From the NCBI RefSeq assembly GCF_905250085.1, contig NZ_CAJNOB010000070.1, positions 1 to 64,000 on the forward strand: a stretch of 64,000 nt of DNA. Reading direction: 5' to 3'. Origin of the DNA: Candidatus Methylacidithermus pantelleriae. Lineage in GTDB: Bacteria > Verrucomicrobiota > Verrucomicrobiia > Methylacidiphilales > Methylacidiphilaceae. The first letter of the stretch is position 1; every line of letters starts with the position of its first letter. A program made the translations under genes and the position numbers. Shown in pieces: positions 18,458 through 27,423 of the stretch. The notes beneath the pieces were generated by a model, which did no database searches, had not been told where the DNA came from, and saw only the letters and a program-made list of their open reading frames with translations.

Positions 18458-19585
18458 TCCGACTAAGAACCCCTACCACTTGCGAATCCCGGTCAATCCG
18501 ACTGGGAAAACCGCAAGAGAAAAGTACCTCTGAACCGATCTCTCCAAGGGAACGAGGGAGTTGCTTTGGACCCAATCGAAGTGCCGCGGATTTCCTTTCT
18601 CCCCGAACGAGCGGAAAAGGTAGAAGCATCCCTCTGACTTCTATGGTTTCATCCTCCTCATGTGATCCGTTTCCCTTTCCTTGGCTGTGTGGATCCTTTT
18701 TAAAAAAAACAAGTTGTGTCCCCCCCGACAAAGGCTCTTAGCCAAACCCCACCTTGGTTCCAACCAATCCTTGGGCTATCAGGATCTTACCTTCATGCCG
18801 AATCTTGCCATAGACCTTAGCCTATGGATCGAGCGAGGGCGTGCATAGCTCCGAAGGCGTCTTTGAAAAAGCACCAATATCAGCCCTGCTGACCACGGCA
18901 GGCACCCAAATGTTACTGGAGCCCCTGTCTCTAGAGACCATCCCTCGTGCCACAAGCGCCGCAGCAACGATGCCGTCACTTCCGGCCACTCCTCCCAAGA
19001 CGGTCACTGTGTTCGCGACGGGAAGGGGTTTGCCGATTGCTGCGACGTCCACAAGATTTCCTAGGGATCTTGCACTTTCGCTAGGAGCAGGACGGGTAGC
19101 CGGACTCTACCCAAGACCTGCGTGCACTCCACATTCCCACATCGACCCAGCAGCGTGAGCGTGAACGATCCGGAAGCGTTGTATCCCGAAATTCAATCCG
19201 GTTGGCAGGCAAGAGACGTGGACAGCAAAAATTGACCAAGGTTGGACAGAGTTCGCCTACTTCTTCCTAAGGATAGACAGCCCAAAAGGGGTTGTTTCCG
19301 CTTCACGGCGTTGCGCTGCCGAAGCTTCGTTCCCCCTTTCATGCGCACCGGTGCGTATGCTCGACATGTCGCCTTTCAAAGGGACACGTGGCGAACGCAA
19401 CAGGTGCCCTAGGGCTCCTTTCCTCTGGACATTGCAAAGCCGACGCCGTGTTAACTTTTTCAGGTGTCTCTTAGTCGCTTGGTCGTCCAAGCAAAGTGTA
19501 TCGCAGGGCAAGAGGACGCACTGGGAAGCATTCTCAATCGCATCGACCCCAGCACGATTTTCAAGACCTCCCTATTACTAACGGT
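18458..19585. other. About 1.1 kb without a recognisable gene
   Basis: No supported coding frame on either strand. A short perfect palindrome CGCACCGGTGCG occurs near 19337 and again near 55012, but I see no context for it. The pilin gene follows. Confidence 0.4.
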
Positions 19586-19918
19586 ATGAAGACATATACG
19601 CACGTTTCCGTTTTTTGGAGGATGGCCCTGTTTGCAGGGATTTGTGCTTTGGTGTTGGTAGCTGGCGACCTTAGCGCCCAGGTGGCAGGAGGGACGAATG
19701 TCGCTCCCCCAGAGTCAGGAGACAGCGGCCAGGTGATCTTCAACGTCCGGAACCTTGTCACCGACTGGGCGTTCCAGATTGCCATTGTGATGCTCGTGTT
19801 CGGCGCGATCATGTGGTTTTTCAACCGGCCAGCTTTCACCATCGGTGCGCTGGTGGCAGCTGCGATCATCTATGGAGGTCCCCACTTAGCACAGGCCCTT
19901 AAATCGGTGGCCAGATAA
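19586..19918 (+). CDS. VirB2/TrbC-like pilin precursor
   Basis: A 110-residue protein with the classical pilin layout: a long N-terminal signal segment (MALFAGICALVLVAGDLSAQ), a short polar stretch, then two hydrophobic helices (about residues 58-74 and 78-97) separated by a tiny polar loop (FFNRPA), and a short basic end. VirB2/TrbC subunits polymerise into the T4S pilus. ATG at 19586 was chosen because the signal peptide begins there; the frame extends upstream without a better start. The VirB3-like and VirB4 genes follow, the order seen in trb and virB operons. Confidence 0.75.
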   Translation: MKTYTHVSVFWRMALFAGICALVLVAGDLSAQVAGGTNVAPPESGDSGQVIFNVRNLVTDWAFQIAIVMLVFGAIMWFFNRPAFTIGALVAAAIIYGGPHLAQALKSVAR

Positions 19919-20003
19919 TGATAAATCCCCGCTAGAAAGGCTCTCCTTAGCCAAGAGGGGGGTCTTTCTCTCTTTGGCCCAGACTTAACAAAACTTTCTA
20001 CCA

Positions 20004-20411
20004 ATGTATCCCGCACCGCTGCCATCACCCTATTATCGAGGAGGCTTTTCTCCTGGGCCTTCCTCGCCCTTGGTGGCTTCATGGCCACCGGAAAAGACCC
20101 ACTCTGCAAAGGAGCTTCCTGCCACCAAGTCCGTCGTTTTAGCCAACGAGAAGGACACCTTCCTTGGTTTGGAAGGACCTTCCATCTTCCTCCCAACGTT
20201 TTGTTTCCTCATTTGGCATAAATTTACGGGCAATTTCTTCGCCAGCTGCGTAGTTTTTCTTTTAGTTTACTTCTTTTTGCGAATTTACCTGCGCGACAAG
20301 CCCAAGTACTTTCTCCGCTTCATACTGGACTGGTACCAGCTCCCCAAACATTACGAACATCGTTTTCATCACCCAGAAGAACCCTTTCGTCCGGAGTGCA
20401 TTTTCGTTTGA
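20004..20411 (+). CDS. VirB3/TrbD-like T4S protein
   Basis: A 135-residue protein with a polar, Pro-rich N-terminus of about 55 residues, followed by a segment (about residues 60-95: GPSIFLPTFCFLIWHKFTGN then ASCVVFLLVYFFLRIYL) holding one or two membrane helices and a basic cytoplasmic tail ending near FHHPEEPF. VirB3/TrbD/TraL proteins are small, have this hydrophobic hairpin, and are encoded immediately before VirB4, as here (12 bases). The N-terminal extension is longer than usual. No ribosome binding site is obvious, but the position is strongly suggestive. Confidence 0.7.
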   Translation: MYPAPLPSPYYRGGFSPGPSSPLVASWPPEKTHSAKELPATKSVVLANEKDTFLGLEGPSIFLPTFCFLIWHKFTGNFFASCVVFLLVYFFLRIYLRDKPKYFLRFILDWYQLPKHYEHRFHHPEEPFRPECIFV

Positions 20412-20423
20412 TGGTTTTTGTTT

Positions 20424-23189
20424 ATGGAAGGCAAAGTAACACAGTTTCCCAAACTCTTTGGAAATCTCCGCCGACTGTTTCTAAAAAACCAAAGTTTTAC
20501 CGCGAAGGGCGCGCCCGTGTACGTTGATTGGGCGGATGCTTGCCCGTACTGCGGCGTGTACGACCGCTATGTGGTCGACAAATTTGGGGCCGTTCATGCG
20601 ATGTATCGTACGTTTTTCCCCCAGTCCGACATCGCCACCGTCGAGCGCTTAATCGATCTTCAAAACCAGTTGCGTCTCATCTTATTGCAACTTCCGCCCG
20701 ATATTGTTCAAACCCAGCATCTCTTTACGTGCAACGGGGATTACGGACCTCTTTTAAGCGAGTTTGCCAAAATCCCAACGCACCCGCGCCTGGCGGGGTT
20801 GCGACGCCGAAAGGTTCACCGTCTTTGGAACCGGATGCTACAGCGAGGCCTTGTTCGCATCGAAACTCACTCGGTTGTCTCGGCCCTCCCTGCTGTAAGC
20901 CAAAGGAAAAGCGAGTGGCAAGAACGGGTGCACGGAGGAAGCACCGCAGCCATCGAAAGACGAAGGATCACAAGGGATGAGTTTGACGCAGCCGCGGCAA
21001 CTCTTTCGGCCGCAGAACAGGTTTTGATGGATGTTTTTCGGCGTGCGGGAGCCCGTTTATTACCCATGGGGCCTGAGGAATTGGCTGATTACTTCTTTCG
21101 GCTATGGAATCCGGGTCTAGCCGTCGAAGGAGGAATGCGTGTCCAGTACGATTATCACCGGATGCCGTTTGTAGATGCCTGGATGGTTCAAGAGGTCAAT
21201 CTCACTCGGGACGTTCTTCAGATTGGGGATTACTATCATTCCGTAGTCTCTTTGGTTGGGCTTCCTCTAGAGACACGTCCTCGAGATATCGAACGTCTCA
21301 CAGTCAACCTGCCATTCCGGGACGTCCGTGTCACCCTGACCGTTCGTAGAACCGATAAGCTCCAGCGGATGGAACGACTTCGCCATCGGATCGATGCTGC
21401 GGACCAACGGATGAAGCTGGGGTTAAACGCGATTGAAATGTTTTATAAACCTCATGACGACCGAAGAGAATCGGGGGTTCATAATATCGAAGCTTGGATG
21501 CAGATCGAAGAAGCGCAATCTTTGTTGCGCGATCTCCGGTCGGGTGAAGATGAATTGGTAGAAATCCAACTGACGGTCCATCTTTGGCACAAGGATCCAG
21601 AAGAAGTCCGGCGTCGTCAGAAGCTATTGCTCAACCGTTTTGGAGATCTTGCGCGCGCTCGTGGTTGGGTAGAACGAACCGGGCTCCTTCCGGTTCTCCT
21701 TTCCGATATGCCCTGCGTCTATGCGCCCCTGACACGCCCCTTCTTCGTGCGCTGCCGCATGGCGGCAGACCTCATGCCCATCTGCCGAGGTCTTGAAAGC
21801 GAGGAACGTCCTGTTTTCCTTTTTGGGAACACCACTGGAGGACTTGTGGGTTTGGATCTCGAAGACAAGCGCAACGAAGGTGCATCGATGCTTTATATTA
21901 GCGGTGTCAAGGGTTCGGGAAAAAGTGCGCTTGCCCAGCTCATCCTGCTTCGCGCCATAACACCAGAATCGGTTGTCATCATCATTGATAAAGGAACCAG
22001 TTACGATCGACTCGTTCAATGGCTCGGAGGGGCGACGGTTCGCTTGGATTCCAAACATCCTATTTGTTTTAACCCTTTCGAAGTCTACGTTCAGCGCAAG
22101 GAAGTAGAATCCCTCGTGGAACCCACTGCCTCAGAACTGTCACGGGTGGTCCAATGTTTGGAGATTTTAGCCGTTGGAAAAAACGACCAACCTTTGACCA
22201 CAGCTGAACGCAATATTATCGAGACGGTTGCTCGGCAAACCTTTTCGAACGCAGTGAAAGCTCGAGCCAAACTGGTTACTTTGGACGATTTCTGTAAACA
22301 GCTGAGCTATCGGACGGACGGTTCTTCTCTTCTTGAGAGATTGAAGCCTTTCGTCGACGGAAGGTACCGACAGTGGTTTAATGGTGCAACGCAACTTCAC
22401 CTAAAAAGTAAAATCGTACATTTTGATTTCGAGCATGTTTCGCGAGACGAGGGACTAGCCCGCGTTCTCATTCCGATAGCGACGCTCTTTGTGTCCGATT
22501 TGATTTATACATATCCCAATGTTTTTAAAATTCTTGTGTTTGGCGAGATGTGGCAGCACGTAAATAACGAATACACCGCTAATCTCATTATTGATGCTTT
22601 TAAAACCTATCGGAAGAAGCGTTGCGCAGTTATCGGGGAATCCCAGGCGATTTTGGATTTGGCGGACAATCCGAAAGTAGCAAAAGCGGTTATCCAAAAT
22701 GTCGATACCTGGCTCATGCTGCCTCAGGGAAGCGAAGCACATGTGGAGTTTGCTGTACGTGAGCTCGAGCTTACCGAAGGCCAAAGAGATTGTCTTCTTA
22801 ATCTCAAGCAAAGATCGAGAGTTCATCCCCATGGAGCCGTTGAGATGTGGCGTGAGGCTTTCTACTTGCGGGGAAGGGGGATGGATAGGCTCTCCGGGAT
22901 TGTTCGGGTCGAAATGGAACCGGAAGAGTACTGGATTACTACAACGACCCCACAGGATCAACCGGTGTGGCAAGCTGCCTTAGACGCGTTCGGTGGGCAC
23001 ATGGGCAAGGCGGTGGAATTTCTGGCCCGTCGATATCCCACAGGGGTGTTGGCGGAGCATGATGTTTCGATGCTCCAGCGGGAGGTCAACGGGGTTCAAG
23101 AATCCGCTCCAAAGCCTTCCTTACCATCTGAGAGCACTCCAGAGCTAAGATCAAGTCTTTTTGCTGAAGGGAAGGAGGCCCGTTGGTGA
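20424..23189 (+). CDS. virB4: VirB4/TraC-family T4S ATPase
   Basis: A 921-residue VirB4/TrbE/TraC ATPase that energises pilus assembly and substrate transfer at the inner membrane. The N-terminal 480 residues are the divergent family domain; Walker A is GVKGSGKSA (about residue 495). The C-terminal domain holds the Walker B region ILVFGEMWQ at residues 703-711. The usual Asp-Glu pair is Gly707-Glu708 here, a one-base difference (GGC versus GAC). Later motifs include RKKRCAVIGESQ (about residue 733), with Gly-Glu-Ser-Gln where family members usually have Thr-Gln. ATG at 20424 is preferred over TTG at 20418. The TGA stop overlaps the GTG start of the next gene. The length is slightly above the common 800-870. 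Confidence 0.9.
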   Translation: MEGKVTQFPKLFGNLRRLFLKNQSFTAKGAPVYVDWADACPYCGVYDRYVVDKFGAVHAMYRTFFPQSDIATVERLIDLQNQLRLILLQLPPDIVQTQHLFTCNGDYGPLLSEFAKIPTHPRLAGLRRRKVHRLWNRMLQRGLVRIETHSVVSALPAVSQRKSEWQERVHGGSTAAIERRRITRDEFDAAAATLSAAEQVLMDVFRRAGARLLPMGPEELADYFFRLWNPGLAVEGGMRVQYDYHRMPFVDAWMVQEVNLTRDVLQIGDYYHSVVSLVGLPLETRPRDIERLTVNLPFRDVRVTLTVRRTDKLQRMERLRHRIDAADQRMKLGLNAIEMFYKPHDDRRESGVHNIEAWMQIEEAQSLLRDLRSGEDELVEIQLTVHLWHKDPEEVRRRQKLLLNRFGDLARARGWVERTGLLPVLLSDMPCVYAPLTRPFFVRCRMAADLMPICRGLESEERPVFLFGNTTGGLVGLDLEDKRNEGASMLYISGVKGSGKSALAQLILLRAITPESVVIIIDKGTSYDRLVQWLGGATVRLDSKHPICFNPFEVYVQRKEVESLVEPTASELSRVVQCLEILAVGKNDQPLTTAERNIIETVARQTFSNAVKARAKLVTLDDFCKQLSYRTDGSSLLERLKPFVDGRYRQWFNGATQLHLKSKIVHFDFEHVSRDEGLARVLIPIATLFVSDLIYTYPNVFKILVFGEMWQHVNNEYTANLIIDAFKTYRKKRCAVIGESQAILDLADNPKVAKAVIQNVDTWLMLPQGSEAHVEFAVRELELTEGQRDCLLNLKQRSRVHPHGAVEMWREAFYLRGRGMDRLSGIVRVEMEPEEYWITTTTPQDQPVWQAALDAFGGHMGKAVEFLARRYPTGVLAEHDVSMLQREVNGVQESAPKPSLPSESTPELRSSLFAEGKEARW

Positions 23190-25678
23190 GTATTTTTTCT
23201 TCACTGTCAGGATCCGCAGCGTTGGGGGTTTTTCTACTGGCCACCTGCGCTTTTGCGCTGCAAGTTGATGAACAACTTGACCAAGATCCAGTGCTCGCGG
23301 GCTGTGGCGGCGCTGACCGGGTCCTCAAGTGGATACTGTCTGACTCTGAGGGTTCTTCACTCTTGACTCCGGAATGGCTTGACTCGGTCATCCTCCGGTG
23401 GATGCGGGGGACAGAAGCGCAAAAAGTCGTCAGTGAAGATCTCAGACGTGGAGACGGTTTGCTTGCTGACGCTTTGGAAGAAAGTTTCGAGCTCCTTCAC
23501 ATAGGGGGCCAGAGTGCCCGCGACGAAGTCCGCAAGCTAACCGAAAAAAAAGAAAGCCAACTATGGTGGGCTCTTATCGGTAACCCAAGAAGCATTGCCC
23601 CGCTGCGACGCTACGTCCTTCAAATGCCCGAGGACGGGCCGTCTCGACTCTTTGCGCTCTCCGCGTGGTGGTCGAAGGAAGGACAAACCTTTCCGGACAG
23701 TGTCATGGAGACCGCCTTGCGGGCTGTCAACGCACCGATCACGTGCGCACCCCAGGATTGGGAGGAACGCTGGGAGCAAGGAAAAAAATTAAGCCTAGGT
23801 GAAAATACGGCGCGAGGAACTCTGTATGTTTTGGGCCGTTTTCCACGAAAAGCGGGTACTTTCTACGATCTTGTCTGGCAACAGTGCTGGCAACAGCTGA
23901 CAACAGATCCCGCTTACTGGGAGGAATATCAGAAGCGACTAATGCAGTGCAAGGCGGCCTATCGCTTTGCATGTCAATCTCTTGTCCATGCTTTTCACAC
24001 TCCCGAAGGAAAAAAATTTTTTGAACATTATTTAGGTGTCGATCCGATCCATTCTCAGCTTGTCGGGCGTGGCCGCTGGCTTTGGGAGGGGCTTGTCGGG
24101 AAAGATCGGCCGTATCATCCGGCATTTCAGGACATAGCCTACCAAAGGCTTCTCCAGAAGCTTTCTGCCGGGGATGAGCGGTATCAGGACTTTTTTTTGT
24201 GGCATTTGACGCGACCTGCTGAGGCTTTGAGTGAAGCTGCCAGGGAAGCTCTGACGGAGGCAATGATCCGGGAGGAATCCATCGCCCGGCTTGCGCTGGA
24301 GAGCATCTGGGATGCGGGTCCCCTTTGGATCAATCGGTTGGAGCAGACGGCTGCGTGGCGGAGCGGAGAAGTAACCAAAGACAAAACTACCAGCGACATC
24401 CGTCGTGCGTACGCCCAAGGAGAATTAACGAGGGACAGCCTGTTGGCGATTTCTGGTGAGATCGCTTTGTTTTTGCGCGCAAGCGATTGGGCATGGAGCT
24501 CTCTTTTTTGTGAGGGCGCCGCAAAAAGCCTTTCAGCCTTTCTCCGGAGAAGCGTACCGAAACTACCTCTTTTTTCACCCTCGTACGCCCTGGCGTGGGC
24601 CGATACGCTTTTACAAAACGATCCAGAGGCCTTTCGAGCATTTGGACAATGGGTGGCTCTCCGCAAGCCTGCAGAAGGGGGAATGGCACTTTCCCAGTAC
24701 CCGTCGTGGTTGAAACGAGCCGATGATCAGTTGCGAACGGCCATTCGCCAGGGAAGCGTCATCTTCAACGAGGAAGCTCAACGTTTTATCGATCTTTTTG
24801 TCCAGTGGAGCGATCGAGAAGGATGGAACGTGGTCGAAAACCATCTGAAACGTGAAACCCTGTTGGCACAGGAGTTACGAGAGCTTTTGATGACCCAGTG
24901 GCGGATGGATCGAGATGCTTTCTGGAAATGGTATGGGATTTTGTGCCACCTTCCGGCGGCCGAATCCCTTCGAGAGAGAACTTCCGAAGCTATTACGATT
25001 GCCGGAGCCGCTGCGGATATTCTCGATGGAGTTGCGAGCTTTGATTATGGCGTTGCGGACGCGTCAGTCCCCATTTGGACGGAACTATGGAAAGACGCAA
25101 GCAAACGACAGATGGTCTGTCGAGCAATCCTCCAGGCGGACGGTTTAAGTGAGCTTAACTCCCTTTTGGTTCAAGCCACAGAAAACACTGTGGAACTTCC
25201 CTCCGAAAAGGAACTCATCGCTCGAATGGCCAGGGGAATGGGCAAGCTACCGCAGGATGAAGAAATCACTTCACTTCTCCGGCGAGATCCCGGAATAACA
25301 CGAACGCTTGTCGCCCAATGCCTCGAATCGAACGGCTTTCGCGAGCGCTGGGAAAAAAGCGTTTTTCTCAGCATCGAGCTTGGGGGGCAGGCCCCCTTCG
25401 TCGCCCACTGGATCCACCAAAAGAAAGACGCGGTGAACGCGTGGAAGGAAGCTTTCGCTAAGGCACTCGAAAAATCTCCTCCTCTTTTGAGTTATGCCAT
25501 TCGGCGAATGGCCGCTGCACGCGGTGGGGATCTCTTTTGGGGAGCCGAGATTCGCAAACTTGAGGACACCGTGATGACCACCGTGTCAACGGAGCGGCTT
25601 TTTTGGGAAAACCTCCTCACAGATAAGACAGGAGGTATTGAGTCCTATGCGAAGCAAAAGTTTCCCTCAAATCCATAG
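23186..25678 (+). CDS. Large exported all-helical protein of unknown function
   Basis: GTG at 23186 overlaps the virB4 stop (GTGA) and has AAGGGAAGGAGG about 10 bases before it, so the two are translationally coupled. A signal peptide (LGVFLLATCAFALQ) is followed by about 800 residues rich in Trp, Glu, Arg and Leu with repeated helix-pair texture, like HEAT/TPR solenoids, but no clear repeat unit. There is no membrane segment after the signal. I recognise no family. Coupling to virB4 suggests a periplasmic T4S component or an effector-handling scaffold. Its last 32 bases overlap the next lipoprotein gene. Confidence 0.75.
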   Translation: MSIFSSLSGSAALGVFLLATCAFALQVDEQLDQDPVLAGCGGADRVLKWILSDSEGSSLLTPEWLDSVILRWMRGTEAQKVVSEDLRRGDGLLADALEESFELLHIGGQSARDEVRKLTEKKESQLWWALIGNPRSIAPLRRYVLQMPEDGPSRLFALSAWWSKEGQTFPDSVMETALRAVNAPITCAPQDWEERWEQGKKLSLGENTARGTLYVLGRFPRKAGTFYDLVWQQCWQQLTTDPAYWEEYQKRLMQCKAAYRFACQSLVHAFHTPEGKKFFEHYLGVDPIHSQLVGRGRWLWEGLVGKDRPYHPAFQDIAYQRLLQKLSAGDERYQDFFLWHLTRPAEALSEAAREALTEAMIREESIARLALESIWDAGPLWINRLEQTAAWRSGEVTKDKTTSDIRRAYAQGELTRDSLLAISGEIALFLRASDWAWSSLFCEGAAKSLSAFLRRSVPKLPLFSPSYALAWADTLLQNDPEAFRAFGQWVALRKPAEGGMALSQYPSWLKRADDQLRTAIRQGSVIFNEEAQRFIDLFVQWSDREGWNVVENHLKRETLLAQELRELLMTQWRMDRDAFWKWYGILCHLPAAESLRERTSEAITIAGAAADILDGVASFDYGVADASVPIWTELWKDASKRQMVCRAILQADGLSELNSLLVQATENTVELPSEKELIARMARGMGKLPQDEEITSLLRRDPGITRTLVAQCLESNGFRERWEKSVFLSIELGGQAPFVAHWIHQKKDAVNAWKEAFAKALEKSPPLLSYAIRRMAAARGGDLFWGAEIRKLEDTVMTTVSTERLFWENLLTDKTGGIESYAKQKFPSNP

Positions 25679-26156
25679 AATCCGGATCGGGTTTTTGTCT
25701 GCTTTCGTCTCAATCTTTTCATTTGGATGTGCAACCCAGCCGTACTCGCAATACGACAGTACTACCCGGCAATTTGTCGACAACTTGGAACGGTACGGAT
25801 CCATCGCCGGCGCAGGAGCTGCCGGCTTTTTTGCCGGTAAAGAAATCGGCAAGTCGGACACCGCCGGAGCTGTAGGAGCGATCGTCGGAACAGCTGCGAT
25901 GTACGGCGTCCACAAATTTTCCGACCGAAAACGGATGGATGCTTATCTTCAGGGGAAAGCCGAGGGAAAAGCCGATGCTATTGCGGAGATTCTCAACGAC
26001 AAGTGGACACGAGAGGCCAAATACGGGCTGCCGCCGGAAGGTCACACTCCGTCCATGCCGAAGTATCGCTCCACATATGTTCCTAGCCGAAAGGATCCGG
26101 CTACGGGGGTTGAATACCCTGGTACTTATCAAACCATTCCAGTCTATAGTCATTGA
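25647..26156 (+). CDS. Small lipoprotein with glycine-zipper segment
   Basis: Signal peptide with lipobox (SFGC, Cys about residue 28). Residues about 50-85 form a glycine-zipper hydrophobic stretch (AGAGAAGFFAGKEIG then AGAVGAIVGTAAMYG), as in outer-membrane-associated SlyB/17-kDa-antigen-like lipoproteins and some T4S lipoproteins. The C-terminal 60 residues are Pro/Tyr-rich. AGGAGGT lies about 10 bases before ATG 25647; TTG 25638 would be too close. The start lies inside the end of the preceding gene, so it belongs to the same operon. A role in anchoring the T4S pore to the outer membrane is inferred. Confidence 0.75.
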   Translation: MRSKSFPQIHRIRIGFLSAFVSIFSFGCATQPYSQYDSTTRQFVDNLERYGSIAGAGAAGFFAGKEIGKSDTAGAVGAIVGTAAMYGVHKFSDRKRMDAYLQGKAEGKADAIAEILNDKWTREAKYGLPPEGHTPSMPKYRSTYVPSRKDPATGVEYPGTYQTIPVYSH

Positions 26157-26221
26157 TAAAACGAAACAAATGAGCTTCCTCTAAGCAGTTTACGGACGAA
26201 AACATGATGGAGGGTAAAGAT

Positions 26222-26692
26222 ATGAGACAAGGATCACTCACTTGCTTCAATCTCGTTGTGTTTCTTATGGCTACGATTCTTCTTCAGATAGGCGACCCTC
26301 CAACTTTACAGGCACATTGCCATGGGGATTCGATTGGTGACATCATTAACTGTAACGGGGGACAAGCCGATCTCTCCCATGTTCGCACGACCCATTATGG
26401 GTACCCAGGTGATAAAGATAATGGGTTACGAGCCCATGGAGATGAACCTCTGCAACGGGGGGATATTGCACTGGGCGCCTGCATTCGAGATGCCCTAGGA
26501 GCTAAATTCGGCGATCAAATTTGCGTTCGGTTTTCTGATGGCAGCATGCATACGTTTGCCTATCATGATACTCCGGGTTTCGCAGATCGCATCGACATTT
26601 ACGATCCAGACAAAACCTACGGGGATCAGGGCTACACTAGCGTTTCAAAATGCTCTGCTGGTGGAGGTGGCCTATTAGGAGCAAATGGGTGA
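26222..26692 (+). CDS. Secreted Cys-containing protein with 3D/RlpA-like barrel pattern
   Basis: GGAGGG 7 bases before ATG 26222 sets the start. A signal peptide (FNLVVFLMATILLQI, cleavage near LQA) leaves about 125 mature residues. The text runs TTHYGYPGDKDN, RGDIALGACIRDALGAKFGD, then DTPGFADRIDIYDP. This order fits double-psi beta-barrel 3D/RlpA-type domains (Gly-Asp loop, 'GD..' before a strand, final Asp-x-x-x-x-Arg-Ile-Asp). Five Cys in the mature part could make disulfides. Such domains bind or cut peptidoglycan, and T4S machines often carry a cell-wall enzyme, so a local peptidoglycan role is plausible but unproven. Confidence 0.6.
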   Translation: MRQGSLTCFNLVVFLMATILLQIGDPPTLQAHCHGDSIGDIINCNGGQADLSHVRTTHYGYPGDKDNGLRAHGDEPLQRGDIALGACIRDALGAKFGDQICVRFSDGSMHTFAYHDTPGFADRIDIYDPDKTYGDQGYTSVSKCSAGGGGLLGANG

Positions 26693-26797
26693 AGGTGAGT
26701 TTTGTTCCGAAAAAATAGGAGGGAAGGGCAAGCCTTTGATGAAAAGGTCAGGGGAGGGATAAAGAGCGTGTCATCAACGTTAAAGAATCCAATTCCG

Positions 26798-27346
26798 ATG
26801 AAAAAAAGAATCTTTATCGCCATAGAACTCACGCTTTTCCTTTTTTCTTTTAGTGCAGCCTGGGCCAGCGGCCCGGAAGCTTCGCGTCCGCCGCTGTCTC
26901 CTGACGCTCTTTTAAAGCTGGACCCTTACTTTCCTGACAATGGGACTGAGCTTGGCCCTGCGGAGATGCAGGAACTTGGGATCCATCTTCCGAACGGAGC
27001 TAAAGCGTATTACATCTTGGTGCCTTTCATTCCGGAGCCAGATGGTTTCACGGTCATTGTTCCTAAACGGGTACGCATTCGATATCACCGCGAAGGCTGG
27101 GAATGGCGGGGAAAAACCCAATGGATCGCGGGGGGGTCCGTGCCGTACGTCTATTGGGAGTTGCCGGAGGGAACTCCCAAAAGTTCCCTTCTTCCCCTTG
27201 AGCGAATTCTTTTGGGAGTGAAACTCAAAAGAAGTTGGCTTGAGGGGGATCCGGCCGACGCGTTGTGGGCCCAAATTGATTCGCTTGTTTCCAAAACCTA
27301 TCTCGAGTATGCTGCGCAAGTTGGCTCGCTACGGCGGGGCCCTTAA
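26798..27346 (+). CDS. Exported protein of unknown function
   Basis: ATG 26798 begins a signal peptide (MKKRIFIAIELTLFLFSFSA, cleavage near AWA). The mature protein (about 155 residues) has Pro-rich ends and a beta-like centre (YYILVPFIPEPDGFTVIVPK). No membrane segment after the signal and no recognised motif. It sits between two other exported-protein genes on the same strand at the end of the T4S block and is probably part of that operon. It could be a periplasmic accessory or a substrate. Confidence 0.65.
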   Translation: MKKRIFIAIELTLFLFSFSAAWASGPEASRPPLSPDALLKLDPYFPDNGTELGPAEMQELGIHLPNGAKAYYILVPFIPEPDGFTVIVPKRVRIRYHREGWEWRGKTQWIAGGSVPYVYWELPEGTPKSSLLPLERILLGVKLKRSWLEGDPADALWAQIDSLVSKTYLEYAAQVGSLRRGP

Positions 27347-27423
27347 AAGAAACAGGCGCGGAGACTTTTTATGCAACAAAAGGAAGATTTCCTGTTTTTT
27401 GTGACCAGGGCCGATCGTTTTTT

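Noticed and set aside
19336-19349. Palindrome CGCACCGGTGCG, also near 55012
   Set aside because: Two copies of a short GC palindrome can occur by chance and neither sits at a gene start.
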